From Nitrosomonas sp. Nm132 (GTDB lineage: Bacteria > Pseudomonadota > Gammaproteobacteria > Burkholderiales > Nitrosomonadaceae): a DNA stretch of 64,000 nucleotides. Under the pieces are notes generated by a model that was given only the letters and a program-made list of their open reading frames with translations, was not told the DNA's origin and searched no databases. The translations under genes and the position numbers were made by a program. The stretch is from the NCBI RefSeq assembly GCF_900100485.1, contig NZ_FNDH01000004.1:91869-155868 (forward strand). Reading direction: 5' to 3'. Positions 57,135-64,000 of this stretch are shown here, in pieces (the first letter of the stretch is position 1; each line of letters opens with the position of its first letter).

Positions 57135-57929
57135 GTGAATCAAGAGACATCCTATGCTGCTGTAGTGCTCGCTGCAGATCGCACAACAAACGATGCGGTT
57201 GCCAGCAAAGCAGGCGTTACCTGTAAAGCATTTGCCCCTGTTGGCGGCACGCCGATGATTATTCGTGTGCTGGATGCATTGGCAGCGACGCATATGAGTC
57301 AACCGACCCTATTATGCGGCCCGCCTAAAGCGCTTCTGCCTCAATGCCCGGAGCTCGTCAGGCGTATCGAAAGCGGACAGGTCGCCTGGATCGCCAATGA
57401 GCCGTCGCCTAGCCGCAGTGCTGAAAAAGGTCTGGCGAGAGTGGATGAGCAGACCCGCGTTTTGCTGACCACAGCCGACCACGCGTTACTCACGCCAGAA
57501 ATTGTGCGGTATTTTCTGCGCGCATCGAGTGCGGCTGATTGCGATGTGACGGTGGGTGTGATCGATCATGAAATTATCAAAGCCGCTTTCCCCAATCGCA
57601 AGAAAACAGTCATACGCTTACGCGATGGGGATTTTTGTGGTTGTAACCTGTATACCTTTAATCATCAAGGCCGCGAGCTGATTTCATTTTGGCGAAGGGC
57701 TGAAGATCAACGCAAGCAGCCTTGGCGACTGATTGCCCGGGTCCTTGGCTGGCGAGCCGTATTGAGTTACCTGTTTGGGTATTTAACGCTGACGCAAGCG
57801 CTGAAAAATATTTCGGCAAGAACCGGGGTGAGGATACAAGCGATCAGGCTCCCCTTTGCAGAAGCGGGTATTGATGTCGATAAGGCCGATGATTTACTGC
57901 TGGTGGAATCCCATTTAAATAAACAATGA
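57135..57929 (+). CDS. MobA-like nucleotidyltransferase family protein
   Basis: The 264-residue protein, starting at a GTG behind GGGGGGAGAGC, has a nucleotidyltransferase fold: VVLAADRTTNDAVASKAGVTC with KAFAPVGGTPMIIRVLDAL (substrate loop), LLTTADHALLTPEIV (where D replaces the usual metal DxD) and a C-terminal helical part. Related proteins are annotated as MobA-like NTP transferases. In context it may transfer a nucleotidyl group to a sugar or lipid phosphate for the neighbouring glycan genes. It lies 116 bases before the peptidase gene. The exact reaction is unknown. Confidence 0.75.
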   Translation: MNQETSYAAVVLAADRTTNDAVASKAGVTCKAFAPVGGTPMIIRVLDALAATHMSQPTLLCGPPKALLPQCPELVRRIESGQVAWIANEPSPSRSAEKGLARVDEQTRVLLTTADHALLTPEIVRYFLRASSAADCDVTVGVIDHEIIKAAFPNRKKTVIRLRDGDFCGCNLYTFNHQGRELISFWRRAEDQRKQPWRLIARVLGWRAVLSYLFGYLTLTQALKNISARTGVRIQAIRLPFAEAGIDVDKADDLLLVESHLNKQ

Positions 57930-58045
57930 AGCATCCTGCCCCTCAGGACGCCCAAAGAATAAAAAATAATTTAGGGTAGCGCCCCCTTTCTCGGACAGCC
58001 ACCCCATAAACGTAACGATGCACACTTGAGCGAGAGGAAACAACA

Positions 58046-59974
58046 ATGGCATCTCAGATGGCTACTTATGGTTCCTGGAAATCCCCTATCACAGCGGATG
58101 ATGTGTTTGCCAAATCTGTTGGCCTTAGAGGCATCCAACTGGATGGAGATAGGCTGTATTGGAGCGAATCTCGCCCAGACGGGCGCACTGTGATAGTCTG
58201 CCGCTCATCCGATCAGCAGGCAATGGATCTAACGCCTGCTGGCTACAATGTGCGTACTCGAGTACATGAGTACGGTGGGGGTGACTACCTCGCTGCGGGT
58301 GGGGGGATCTATTTTTCCAACTTCGCGGATCAACAGATGTATCGGCAAGTGCCGGGCGCCGAACCAGAGCTGTTTACCCGCCTGCCAGGCATGCGCTACG
58401 CCGATGCGATCCTGGATGAGGCTCATGGCAGGATCATCGTGGTGCGCGAAGATCATACCACCGGTGCTTCCCAGCCGGTCAATGCACTGGTGAGTATCCG
58501 CACAACAGGTAACGACGAAGGGCAGCTTCTGGTTTCTGGCAATGACTTTTACGCCACGCCGCGCCTCAATCCGGAAGGCACCCGGCTAGCCTGGCTGGCA
58601 TGGAACCACCCCAACATGCCATGGGATGGCACTGAGCTGTGGGTCGCGGAATGGCTGGCGGATGGTTCACTGGGTCGGCGCACTTTGGTGGCCGGGGGAA
58701 AAGCCGAATCGATATTCCAGCCGCAGTGGTCGCCCGATGGCATGCTGTATTTTATCTCGGACCGAACAGGTTGGTGGAATCTCTATCGCTGGCAAGAACA
58801 GAACGGATCTGTGGAAGCGCTGTGTCCGATGGAGGCTGAATTTGGTGAGCCGCAGTGGAAATTCGGGATGTCTACCTTTGGGTTTGCATCAGCCGACAAG
58901 TTAATCTGCGCGTATTCCCAAAAGGGCTATTACCATCTGGCCTCCCTCGATACGCGCACCCTGAATTTTCAGCCGTTTGATCTTCCCTGCACCGTCATCA
59001 GCAATGTACGCGTCGTACCCGGACAGGTCTTTTTCATCGCCGGCTCTGCAACTGAACCTGTCGCTTTGGTACAGTTTGATTTGGTGACCGAACAAATCAA
59101 GGTTGTGCGGCGTGTGCAGGAGATCACGCTCGATCCTAGCTATTGCTCGATTGCTCAGCCCCTTGAGTTTCCGACAGATGAGGGCTTTACCGCGCATGGA
59201 TTCTTCTATCCACCAAAAAATCGAGACTTTATCGGCATGCCGGAGGAGCTGCCACCGCTATTGGTCATGAGTCATGGCGGACCAACGGGCGTTACTCTAC
59301 CGGTTTTTCGTTACAGCATTCAGTATTGGACGACGCGCGGCTTTGCCGTACTGGACGTGAATTATGCAGGCAGCACCGGCTATGGCCGCGCCTATCGTGA
59401 GCGACTCAAAGGTCAATGGGGCATCGCAGATGTCGCTGATTGTGTCAACGGCGCGCGCCATCTGGTGAGCCAAGGGGTAGTGGATGGCAGCCGGCTGGCC
59501 ATCACCGGCGGCAGTGCGGGCGGCTATGCGACCCTATGCGCGCTCACCTTCTTTAAACTGTTCAGGGCGGGAGCCAGTTACTATGGGGTCAGCGATCTGG
59601 AGGCGCTGGCGCGAGACACGCACAAGTTCGAGTCGCGCTACCTGGATGGTCTGGTTGGCGCTTATCCAGAACGGCGCGACCTTTACCTCGCCCGCTCGCC
59701 CATTCATCACATCGAGCAACTCGCTTGCCCGCTGATCCTCATCCAGGGGCTCGATGATCCCATTGTGCCGCCCAATCAATCACAGATGATGTTTGACGCC
59801 CTGCGCACCCGCGGATTGCCGGTGGCTTATGTCACCTTTGCAGGAGAACAGCATGGTTTCGTCAAAGCAGAGAACAACAAGCGTGCGCTCGAGGCAGAGT
59901 TCTATTTCTACTCGCGCATCTTCAAGTTTGAACTGGCCGAAGAGATGGCGCCTGTGCCGATTGAGAACCTGTGA
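58046..59974 (+). CDS. S9-family prolyl oligopeptidase-like serine peptidase
   Basis: The 642-residue cytoplasmic protein has an N-terminal beta-propeller (WNLYRWQEQNGSV and other WxLxxx blades, about 50-360) over a C-terminal alpha/beta hydrolase. The nucleophile elbow is GGSAGGYATLCAL (Ser near 491), the acid is in IQGLDDPIVPPNQS and the His in FAGEQHGFVKAEN. SHGGPTG forms the oxyanion side. This is the acylaminoacyl-peptidase/DPP-like branch. The protein lacks a signal peptide, so it probably degrades small peptides inside the cell. The ribosome binding site is GAGAGGAAAC. Confidence 0.93.
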   Translation: MASQMATYGSWKSPITADDVFAKSVGLRGIQLDGDRLYWSESRPDGRTVIVCRSSDQQAMDLTPAGYNVRTRVHEYGGGDYLAAGGGIYFSNFADQQMYRQVPGAEPELFTRLPGMRYADAILDEAHGRIIVVREDHTTGASQPVNALVSIRTTGNDEGQLLVSGNDFYATPRLNPEGTRLAWLAWNHPNMPWDGTELWVAEWLADGSLGRRTLVAGGKAESIFQPQWSPDGMLYFISDRTGWWNLYRWQEQNGSVEALCPMEAEFGEPQWKFGMSTFGFASADKLICAYSQKGYYHLASLDTRTLNFQPFDLPCTVISNVRVVPGQVFFIAGSATEPVALVQFDLVTEQIKVVRRVQEITLDPSYCSIAQPLEFPTDEGFTAHGFFYPPKNRDFIGMPEELPPLLVMSHGGPTGVTLPVFRYSIQYWTTRGFAVLDVNYAGSTGYGRAYRERLKGQWGIADVADCVNGARHLVSQGVVDGSRLAITGGSAGGYATLCALTFFKLFRAGASYYGVSDLEALARDTHKFESRYLDGLVGAYPERRDLYLARSPIHHIEQLACPLILIQGLDDPIVPPNQSQMMFDALRTRGLPVAYVTFAGEQHGFVKAENNKRALEAEFYFYSRIFKFELAEEMAPVPIENL

Positions 59975-60119
59975 TGCCGGCTGGCAGAATAAAGGAATGA
60001 TGAATCTGACTTTGTCTTATTCCTGATGCTAATGACGTGATTGATTCAACATATTTGTGGATATAGCAGGGTTTGTTATGATGGCAACCAAATCAATCTA
60101 ATTTCATAAAACTTATGGA

Positions 60120-60183
60120 GATATCGTGATCTTTACCGTAATAGATTTCGTTTCTGACGTGATAGATTGCGTCATTTCAGACG
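60120..60183 (+). promoter_or_regulatory. Imperfect direct repeats upstream of the HAM1-SIR2 cassette
   Basis: CGTAATAGATTTCGTTTCTG (from 60137) is repeated about 22 bases later as CGTGATAGATTGCGTCATTT. The left copy, with the bases before it (GATATCGTGA), also resembles 26082-26114 upstream of wrbA. The spacing suits binding of a regulator on one face of DNA or a repeated core; which of these is unclear. Confidence 0.35.
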
Positions 60184-60225
60184 TCTAATTCTAGTTAGCT
60201 GTCAAATCGCACATCGAGCGAGATA

Positions 60226-60780
60226 ATGGAAATAAGATTTGTCACGAAGAATCCCCACAAAGCCAGAGAAGTTGAGGCAATTCTCGGTGACATAGGCGTT
60301 TCAATAGTGGATGTTTCTTTAAAGATTCATGAGATTCAAACCGAAGACATCCAGGACATTGTCAGGGATAAGGTTTTGAAGGCTTTTAACATGATTGGGA
60401 GACCTGTTTTTATCGAGCACACAGGGCTTTATATTAGTAGCTTGCAAGGGTTTCCTGGCGGACTAACGCAGGTTTTCTGGGATAAATTGAAAGCGGATAA
60501 CTTTTCAAAACTGCTTGGCAGTCTTGACGATACTGAATTAACAGCAAAAACGGTTATTGCTTTTTGTGATTCAAAGAAAATTCATGTCTTTGAAGGTGAA
60601 GTAGAAGGGAATATCGCCGCCGAACCGAGAGGGAATAGAGATTTCCAATGGGATTGTGTGTTTATCCCAAAAGGGTATGACAAAACTTTCGCTGAACTGG
60701 GTGAAAAGAAAAACGAAATATCCATGAGGAAAATTGCTTTTGATAGGTTTCGAGACTTCTTGTTGAGGGAGGTCTTGTAA
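60226..60780 (+). CDS. HAM1/ITPase-like protein, likely nucleotide sensor (KomB-like)
   Basis: The 184-residue protein has the fold of non-canonical purine NTP pyrophosphatases (RdgB/ITPA/HAM1): [14 protein letters not shown] at the N-terminus, [27 protein letters not shown], and [20 protein letters not shown] at the end. Two strongly conserved active-site residues are changed: the catalytic Asp of the (E/D)D(S/T)G motif is His65 (IEHTGL), and the His of SHR is Met167 (ISMR). The GYDP-type loop reads FQWDCVFIP. It may therefore bind rather than cleave modified nucleotides. The stop overlaps the SIR2 start by one base. It is the first gene of an integron-type cassette. Confidence 0.85.
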   Translation: MEIRFVTKNPHKAREVEAILGDIGVSIVDVSLKIHEIQTEDIQDIVRDKVLKAFNMIGRPVFIEHTGLYISSLQGFPGGLTQVFWDKLKADNFSKLLGSLDDTELTAKTVIAFCDSKKIHVFEGEVEGNIAAEPRGNRDFQWDCVFIPKGYDKTFAELGEKKNEISMRKIAFDRFRDFLLREVL

Positions 60781-61568
60781 TGAATGAGCTAATTACTTCC
60801 TATCGAGAAAGAAACGTAATCTTATTCGTTGGTGCTGGGGTATCCAAAAACCTTGGGCTCCCAACTTGGTCAGAGTTAATTGATCATATTGCGAAAGAAC
60901 TCGGATACGACCCCGAAATATATAAGTCATTTGGGGAAAGCTTAGCTTTGGCGGAATACTACCGAGTTAAAAAAGGTAGTATCGGTCCACTCAGAAGTTG
61001 GATGGATACAAATTGGCACTCAGATAAGGTTAACTTGGCTAGCTCGGAAATCCACAAGTTGATTGCTAACTCAAAGTTTCCGATTATCTACACAACTAAC
61101 TATGATCGGTGGATTGAAAAATCGTTTGAACTATATAAAAAGCGATTTACAAAAATAGCAGGTGTATCTGATATTCCTTTAATAAAGGATGGTGTTACGC
61201 AGATTATAAAATTTCATGGTGACTTCGATAACGACGATACGATTGTCTTGGATGAATCTAGCTATTACGAAAGGCTTGAATTTGAAACTCCTTTGGACAT
61301 AAAGCTTAGGTCTGATGTTCTTGGTAAATCAGTTTTATTTGTTGGTTACAGCTTAGCCGACGTAAATCTGAGATTTTTATTCTATAAATTAGCCAAACTG
61401 TGGAAAACTAATAATGGCGGTGGCGTCCAGCCTCGATCGTATGTTTTCACCCATAGGCCAAATCCAATACAAGAGGCAATACTGGATCAGTGGGGTATTA
61501 ATATGATTGCTTCAAAAGAAGATGACCCTCAGAAAGCGTTACAAGAATTTCTGGAGAAATTTCGGTGA
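60780..61568 (+). CDS. SIR2-like NADase effector (KomC-like)
   Basis: The 262-residue protein has the SIR2-like Rossmann core used as an NAD+-degrading effector in many defence systems: [19 protein letters not shown] (GAG-S at 18-22), [12 protein letters not shown] (Asn107 and Asp109), KFHGDFD (His146) and [15 protein letters not shown]. All expected catalytic landmarks are present. Unlike deacetylase sirtuins, there is no zinc module. It is translationally coupled to the HAM1-like gene (ATG shares its A with the TAA stop). From memory, HAM1 plus SIR2 is the KomB/KomC pair of the Kongming antiphage system. An attC-like site follows seven bases after the stop. Confidence 0.85.
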   Translation: MNELITSYRERNVILFVGAGVSKNLGLPTWSELIDHIAKELGYDPEIYKSFGESLALAEYYRVKKGSIGPLRSWMDTNWHSDKVNLASSEIHKLIANSKFPIIYTTNYDRWIEKSFELYKKRFTKIAGVSDIPLIKDGVTQIIKFHGDFDNDDTIVLDESSYYERLEFETPLDIKLRSDVLGKSVLFVGYSLADVNLRFLFYKLAKLWKTNNGGGVQPRSYVFTHRPNPIQEAILDQWGINMIASKEDDPQKALQEFLEKFR

Positions 61569-61574
61569 TAAGAC

Positions 61575-61635
61575 AGCTAACAAACGCGTCAAATAGGACA
61601 CTCGCAAGCTCGCGCCTTTTACGCGGGCGTTGGAC
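61575..61635 (+). other. attC-like recombination site
   Basis: The 61-base site runs from AGCTAAC to GTTGGAC, a perfect GTTRRRY core. The inner part has ACTCGCAAGCTCGCG and the arms AACGCG..CGCGGGCGTT, very like attC sites of mobile and chromosomal integrons. It closes the HAM1-SIR2 cassette. Confidence 0.75.
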
Positions 61636-61638
61636 GTC

Positions 61639-62304
61639 ATGAAGCCTACCGTGTCCGACACCTTCGCTCCCACAATGAATATCGCTGATCTGTGGCGGTC
61701 CTCTGAATCCGAAGCGTGGGAGCGTTCGCTTGAGCGCTACTGGCAATTTGTTCAGCCGCGAAATGTTGAACTTGAGCGAGCGCTTGATGCGCTGGATGTG
61801 AATAGGCTTTGTAGCCTCACGCCTCAGGGTTGGTACAATTTTCTTCACGACGAGTACTTCCGCTGGAAATACACCGCTCCTAATCGGTACGCAACTACCA
61901 CCATTCAGCTTAGGAAGTACCTCGACGGTGGCGAAATCAATGAACTGGAAAGTTTGCGGCAACAGTTGCTGAGCCTCGATCGCAATGACATTCGGAGAGG
62001 GATAACAACAGCGAAGAAAATTCGCGGCTTGGGAACGGCCGGCGCATCTGGCTTACTTTCACTGATGTACCCCGAGCACTTCGCAACGGTCGATCAGTTT
62101 GTTGTGAAGGCGCTTCGGTTGGTTCCTGGCCTCCCCGAAGCAGCGGTTCTTGCCAGGATGAATCCGGAAAATTTGAGCATCTCCGATGGCGTCCTACTGG
62201 TCGGCATCCTCACTCGAAAGGCGAACGAAAACAACCAATCATTTGGTACTTCTGCATGGACGCCGAGAAGGATCGATATGGTGCTCTGGACCTATGGGCG
62301 ATGA
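61639..62304 (+). CDS. Hypothetical cassette protein with a possible HhH motif
   Basis: The protein (221 residues from ATG 61639) is the only gene of the second plus-strand cassette; its start lies four bases after the attC core. The N-terminal half is helical (WERSLERYWQFVQPRNVELE). The middle segment IRGLGTAGASGLLSLMYPEH then FATVDQFVVKALRLVPGLPE resembles a helix-hairpin-helix followed by the Val-Asp of HhH-GPD DNA-glycosylase-like proteins, but no catalytic Lys/Asp pair is certain. I do not recognise the family. The stop lies 14 bases before the next attC-like site. Confidence 0.7.
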   Translation: MKPTVSDTFAPTMNIADLWRSSESEAWERSLERYWQFVQPRNVELERALDALDVNRLCSLTPQGWYNFLHDEYFRWKYTAPNRYATTTIQLRKYLDGGEINELESLRQQLLSLDRNDIRRGITTAKKIRGLGTAGASGLLSLMYPEHFATVDQFVVKALRLVPGLPEAAVLARMNPENLSISDGVLLVGILTRKANENNQSFGTSAWTPRRIDMVLWTYGR

Positions 62305-62318
62305 AATGACGGCATGCC

Positions 62319-62385
62319 GCCCAACCCATCATTCGAGCGGACCTGCGCGAAAGGCCGCGCAGGCCGCTCAATTCAAACGTTAGAA
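62319..62385 (+). other. attC-like recombination site
   Basis: The 67-base site starts GCCCAAC and ends GTTAGAA. The inner stem GAGCGG-A-CCTGCGCG pairs fully with CCGCGCAGGCCGCTC except for one extrahelical A, which is the feature that lets an integrase recognise the bottom strand. It closes the second cassette. Confidence 0.8.
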
Positions 62386-62498
62386 CACCTAAGTCGTTGC
62401 TCTTGAACGAAAATATTTTTCTACCAGTCATAATGTTATAAGATATTGAGTTATTGCTCAGAAACAGGTTTCTATATCCTATTCATCGGACAGAATAA

Positions 62499-62758
62499 GG
62501 AACAGACCACGGTTTTCGGTTATGTGAGAAACAGATGACTGGATTCTGGTTCTACAACCTTGCGTGGCCGTCCAGACTTGCCGGGCGCTGCCCGTCGCCT
62601 CAAGGCCGCCGATACGTGCGCTGCGAAACGTTCATTACCCAGCGTGTTGTGCCATTCGCCGCTCGCCGGATTTCATCTGCCAGAGACCTGGCTCCAATTC
62701 ATAACGGAACAGCTTGCGGCAAGCCCTTTGTCTGCCAGTAAAACCATGGTCTGTCCCC
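62499..62758 (-). mobile_element. RAYT-derived short element, copy 1
   Basis: GGAACAGACCACGGTTTT at the left and AAAACCATGGTCTGTCCC at the right form inverted ends of a 260 bp element. Inside, on the minus strand, lies only the C-terminal end of a RAYT-like transposase (NTLGNERFAAHVSAA and RPRKVVEPESSHLFL), with frame damage. The second copy (63479-63737) has the same ends and the same internal deletion. Confidence 0.7.
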
Positions 62759-62809
62759 TATTATTCTTATTGTTACCGCCACACATTATCGATATTAATG
62801 TGTCAATCA

Positions 62810-63133
62810 TTACGTTCTAGCTGGAAAACATTGGTAGACATTGAAGCTGCGTCTTCCCTCATTAATCCCTGAAACAGGAACAATCGTATCGCCGTTAATC
62901 AAAGCCGCTTCATTACGCGCAAGATCCGCAAGTTCACCTGCAACTTTTTCTGGATCACGGTTAAGAACTATTTTACTGACTACTTTAGTTTCAACTCTTC
63001 CTAGTTTTTTGCATGGCTCGACTGCTCTGGCTGATTGCACCAAACGCACGCCTTCACCTTTCGAAGTAACCTTAACCCATGTACAGGAAGATAGTATTAA
63101 ACAACTACAAACAGCAAAAAGGATTTTTCTCAT
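62810..63133 (-). CDS. Lipoprotein, DUF4156-like
   Basis: The 107-residue protein begins RKILFAVCSCLILSSCTWVK, a lipoprotein signal with lipobox LSSC at about residue 17. The mature part has CTWVKVTSKGEGVRLVQSAR, AVEPCKKLGRVETKVV and the late GDTIVPVSGINEGRRSFNVYQC (shown as GDTIVPVSG and SFNVYQC). This fits the DUF4156 family of small envelope lipoproteins, with cysteines in EPCKK and YQCF that may pair. The function is unknown. It is located between the two RAYT-derived elements and probably is the original resident gene of this stretch. Confidence 0.78.
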   Translation of the reverse strand: MRKILFAVCSCLILSSCTWVKVTSKGEGVRLVQSARAVEPCKKLGRVETKVVSKIVLNRDPEKVAGELADLARNEAALINGDTIVPVSGINEGRRSFNVYQCFPART

Positions 63134-63478
63134 TACATAATCTCGGTCATTGGTAAAAAATTTTATTTAATAGTTTATTTGTTTTAATCCAGGAAAGTGT
63201 GCACTGTGATCTTTTTCCATGAAAGGAATCAAAGCCGCTCTATTTGCTGGTCTTGATAGAATCTAAATATGCCCAGCTACTATTGGGAAATTGCCTCTAC
63301 CCTTCATTCTTACGATTGCCCCAGGCGGCCCAGGTTACACCGCCAGGCCGAAGCAAAACAGGTAGCGTGAATTTGCGTGGTAGAGGGAAGCAGACTTTGT
63401 GTTCCTGGTGCTGAATGCTGCCACACAAGAATTATAGCTGACAGATGAGACTTTTATGATCACATGCCATAACAGAAT
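63134..63478. other. Gap without a gene
   Basis: I see no open frame or structured RNA here. It contains the promoter side of the lipoprotein gene. A small GC-rich stretch (CCCAGGCGGCCCAGG, about 63313) has no clear partner. Confidence 0.4.
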
Positions 63479-63737
63479 AGAGGACAGACTACGGTTTCCA
63501 GTTATGTGAGAAACAGATGACTGGATTCTGGTTCTACAACCTTGCGCGGCCGTCCAGACTTGCCGAGTGCTGCCCGTTGCCCCAAGACCGCCGATACCTG
63601 CGCCGCGAAGCGTTCATTGCCCAGCGCGTTGTGCCATGCGTTGCCCGCCGGATTTCATCCACTAGCCCCGATTCCAGTTCATAACGGACAGCTTACGGTA
63701 AGTCCTCTGCCTGTCAGTAAAACAGTGGTCTGTCCCT
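63479..63737 (-). mobile_element. RAYT-derived short element, copy 2
   Basis: This is about 85 percent identical by eye to copy 1, with ends AGAGGACAGACTACGG and AGTGGTCTGTCCC. Inside is the same C-terminal RAYT fragment on the minus strand. The shared structure suggests both were spread in this short form. Confidence 0.7.
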
Positions 63738-63860
63738 GAGGTATCCCCACAAAATATCATTAAAAAACAATATTGTTGGATGGAATTCAGATAAAAATAA
63801 GATCAAGCCGGTCTGAGCATAAAATTTCTTTCTAAAATAATAACCTGGAAGGATAAATTT

Positions 63861-63944
63861 ATGTCGATTATTGATCTGCTGCATAACTTATTGAAACGTG
63901 GATTCACAGTGGATCGTCGTCATTTATGTGTGTCCATGATTTGA
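63861..63944 (+). CDS. Possible 27-residue protein
   Basis: An ATG preceded by GGAAGGATAAATTT opens SIIDLLHNLLKRGFTVDRRH and LCVSMI before TGA. The ribosome binding site is good, but the peptide is short and could be the truncated start of a longer gene. No family is recognised. The remaining 56 bases of the window show nothing more. Confidence 0.3.
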   Translation: MSIIDLLHNLLKRGFTVDRRHLCVSMI

Positions 63945-64000
63945 ATTCCAGATCAATCGTTAGCGATCATTCCGATTTTGAAAAAATTGGGGTGAAACAT

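Overview
The window looks like chromosome from a beta-proteobacterium of the Nitrosomonas type (ammonia oxidiser). This is inferred from the recA-recX-alaS order, the adk / PPi-phosphofructokinase / H+-pyrophosphatase block, the overall protein flavour and the heavy load of decayed insertion sequences. No marker such as 16S rRNA or amo is present, so the genus is not proven. Core housekeeping genes alternate with accessory blocks rich in repeats, toxin-antitoxin genes, restriction-modification genes and integron-type gene cassettes.

Layout. 0-9 kb is accessory: a ParE toxin tail, transposase relics, a Gln-rich secreted protein, an HflX GTPase, a NYN-LOTUS protein, an intact RAYT transposase with its REP-like ends, a MazEF-type pair, an HsdR relic, an IS630 relic and a type II restriction-modification pair. 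9.4-21.6 kb is core: tRNA-Arg(CCT), an MFS transporter, Smr protein, trxB, an intradiol dioxygenase-like protein, alaS, recX, recA, adk (apparently with an ATT start), PPi-dependent phosphofructokinase and the proton-pumping pyrophosphatase. 21.8-35.2 kb holds envelope and redox genes punctuated by five near-identical 168-170 bp palindromic MITE-like elements and a separate 108 bp repeat pair. 35.3-40 kb holds a cysteine desulfurase and a compact run of nucleotidyltransferase, HIT protein, fatty acid desaturase and phosphoglycerate mutase. 40-45.6 kb is an accessory island with a HEPN-motif gene, a minus-strand cassette array with attC-like sites and a frameshifted Mu-like phage I gene; 32 bp direct repeats lie at its two sides. 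45.8-57.9 kb is carbohydrate metabolism and export: glgC, a GH38 alpha-mannosidase, ugd, a nucleotide-sugar epimerase, two glycosyltransferases, an ABC exporter and a MobA-like nucleotidyltransferase. 58-60 kb is an S9 peptidase. 60.2-62.4 kb is a second, plus-strand cassette array. The end holds a lipoprotein gene between two copies of a RAYT-derived short element.

The most notable system is the first plus-strand cassette (60226-61568). A HAM1/ITPase-like protein, with two conserved active-site residues replaced, overlaps by one base a SIR2-like NADase whose motifs are intact. As I recall the literature, this is the KomB/KomC pairing of the dITP-sensing Kongming antiphage system, but the deaminase KomA is not visible here. 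It may be a minimal or variant nucleotide-sensing NAD-depletion module carried as a mobile integron cassette.

Three separate pyrophosphate enzymes (PPi-phosphofructokinase, membrane H+-PPase, soluble PPase) point to a PPi-based energy economy, in keeping with a chemolithoautotroph. The ugd-to-ABC region probably makes and exports a uronic-acid-containing surface glycan.
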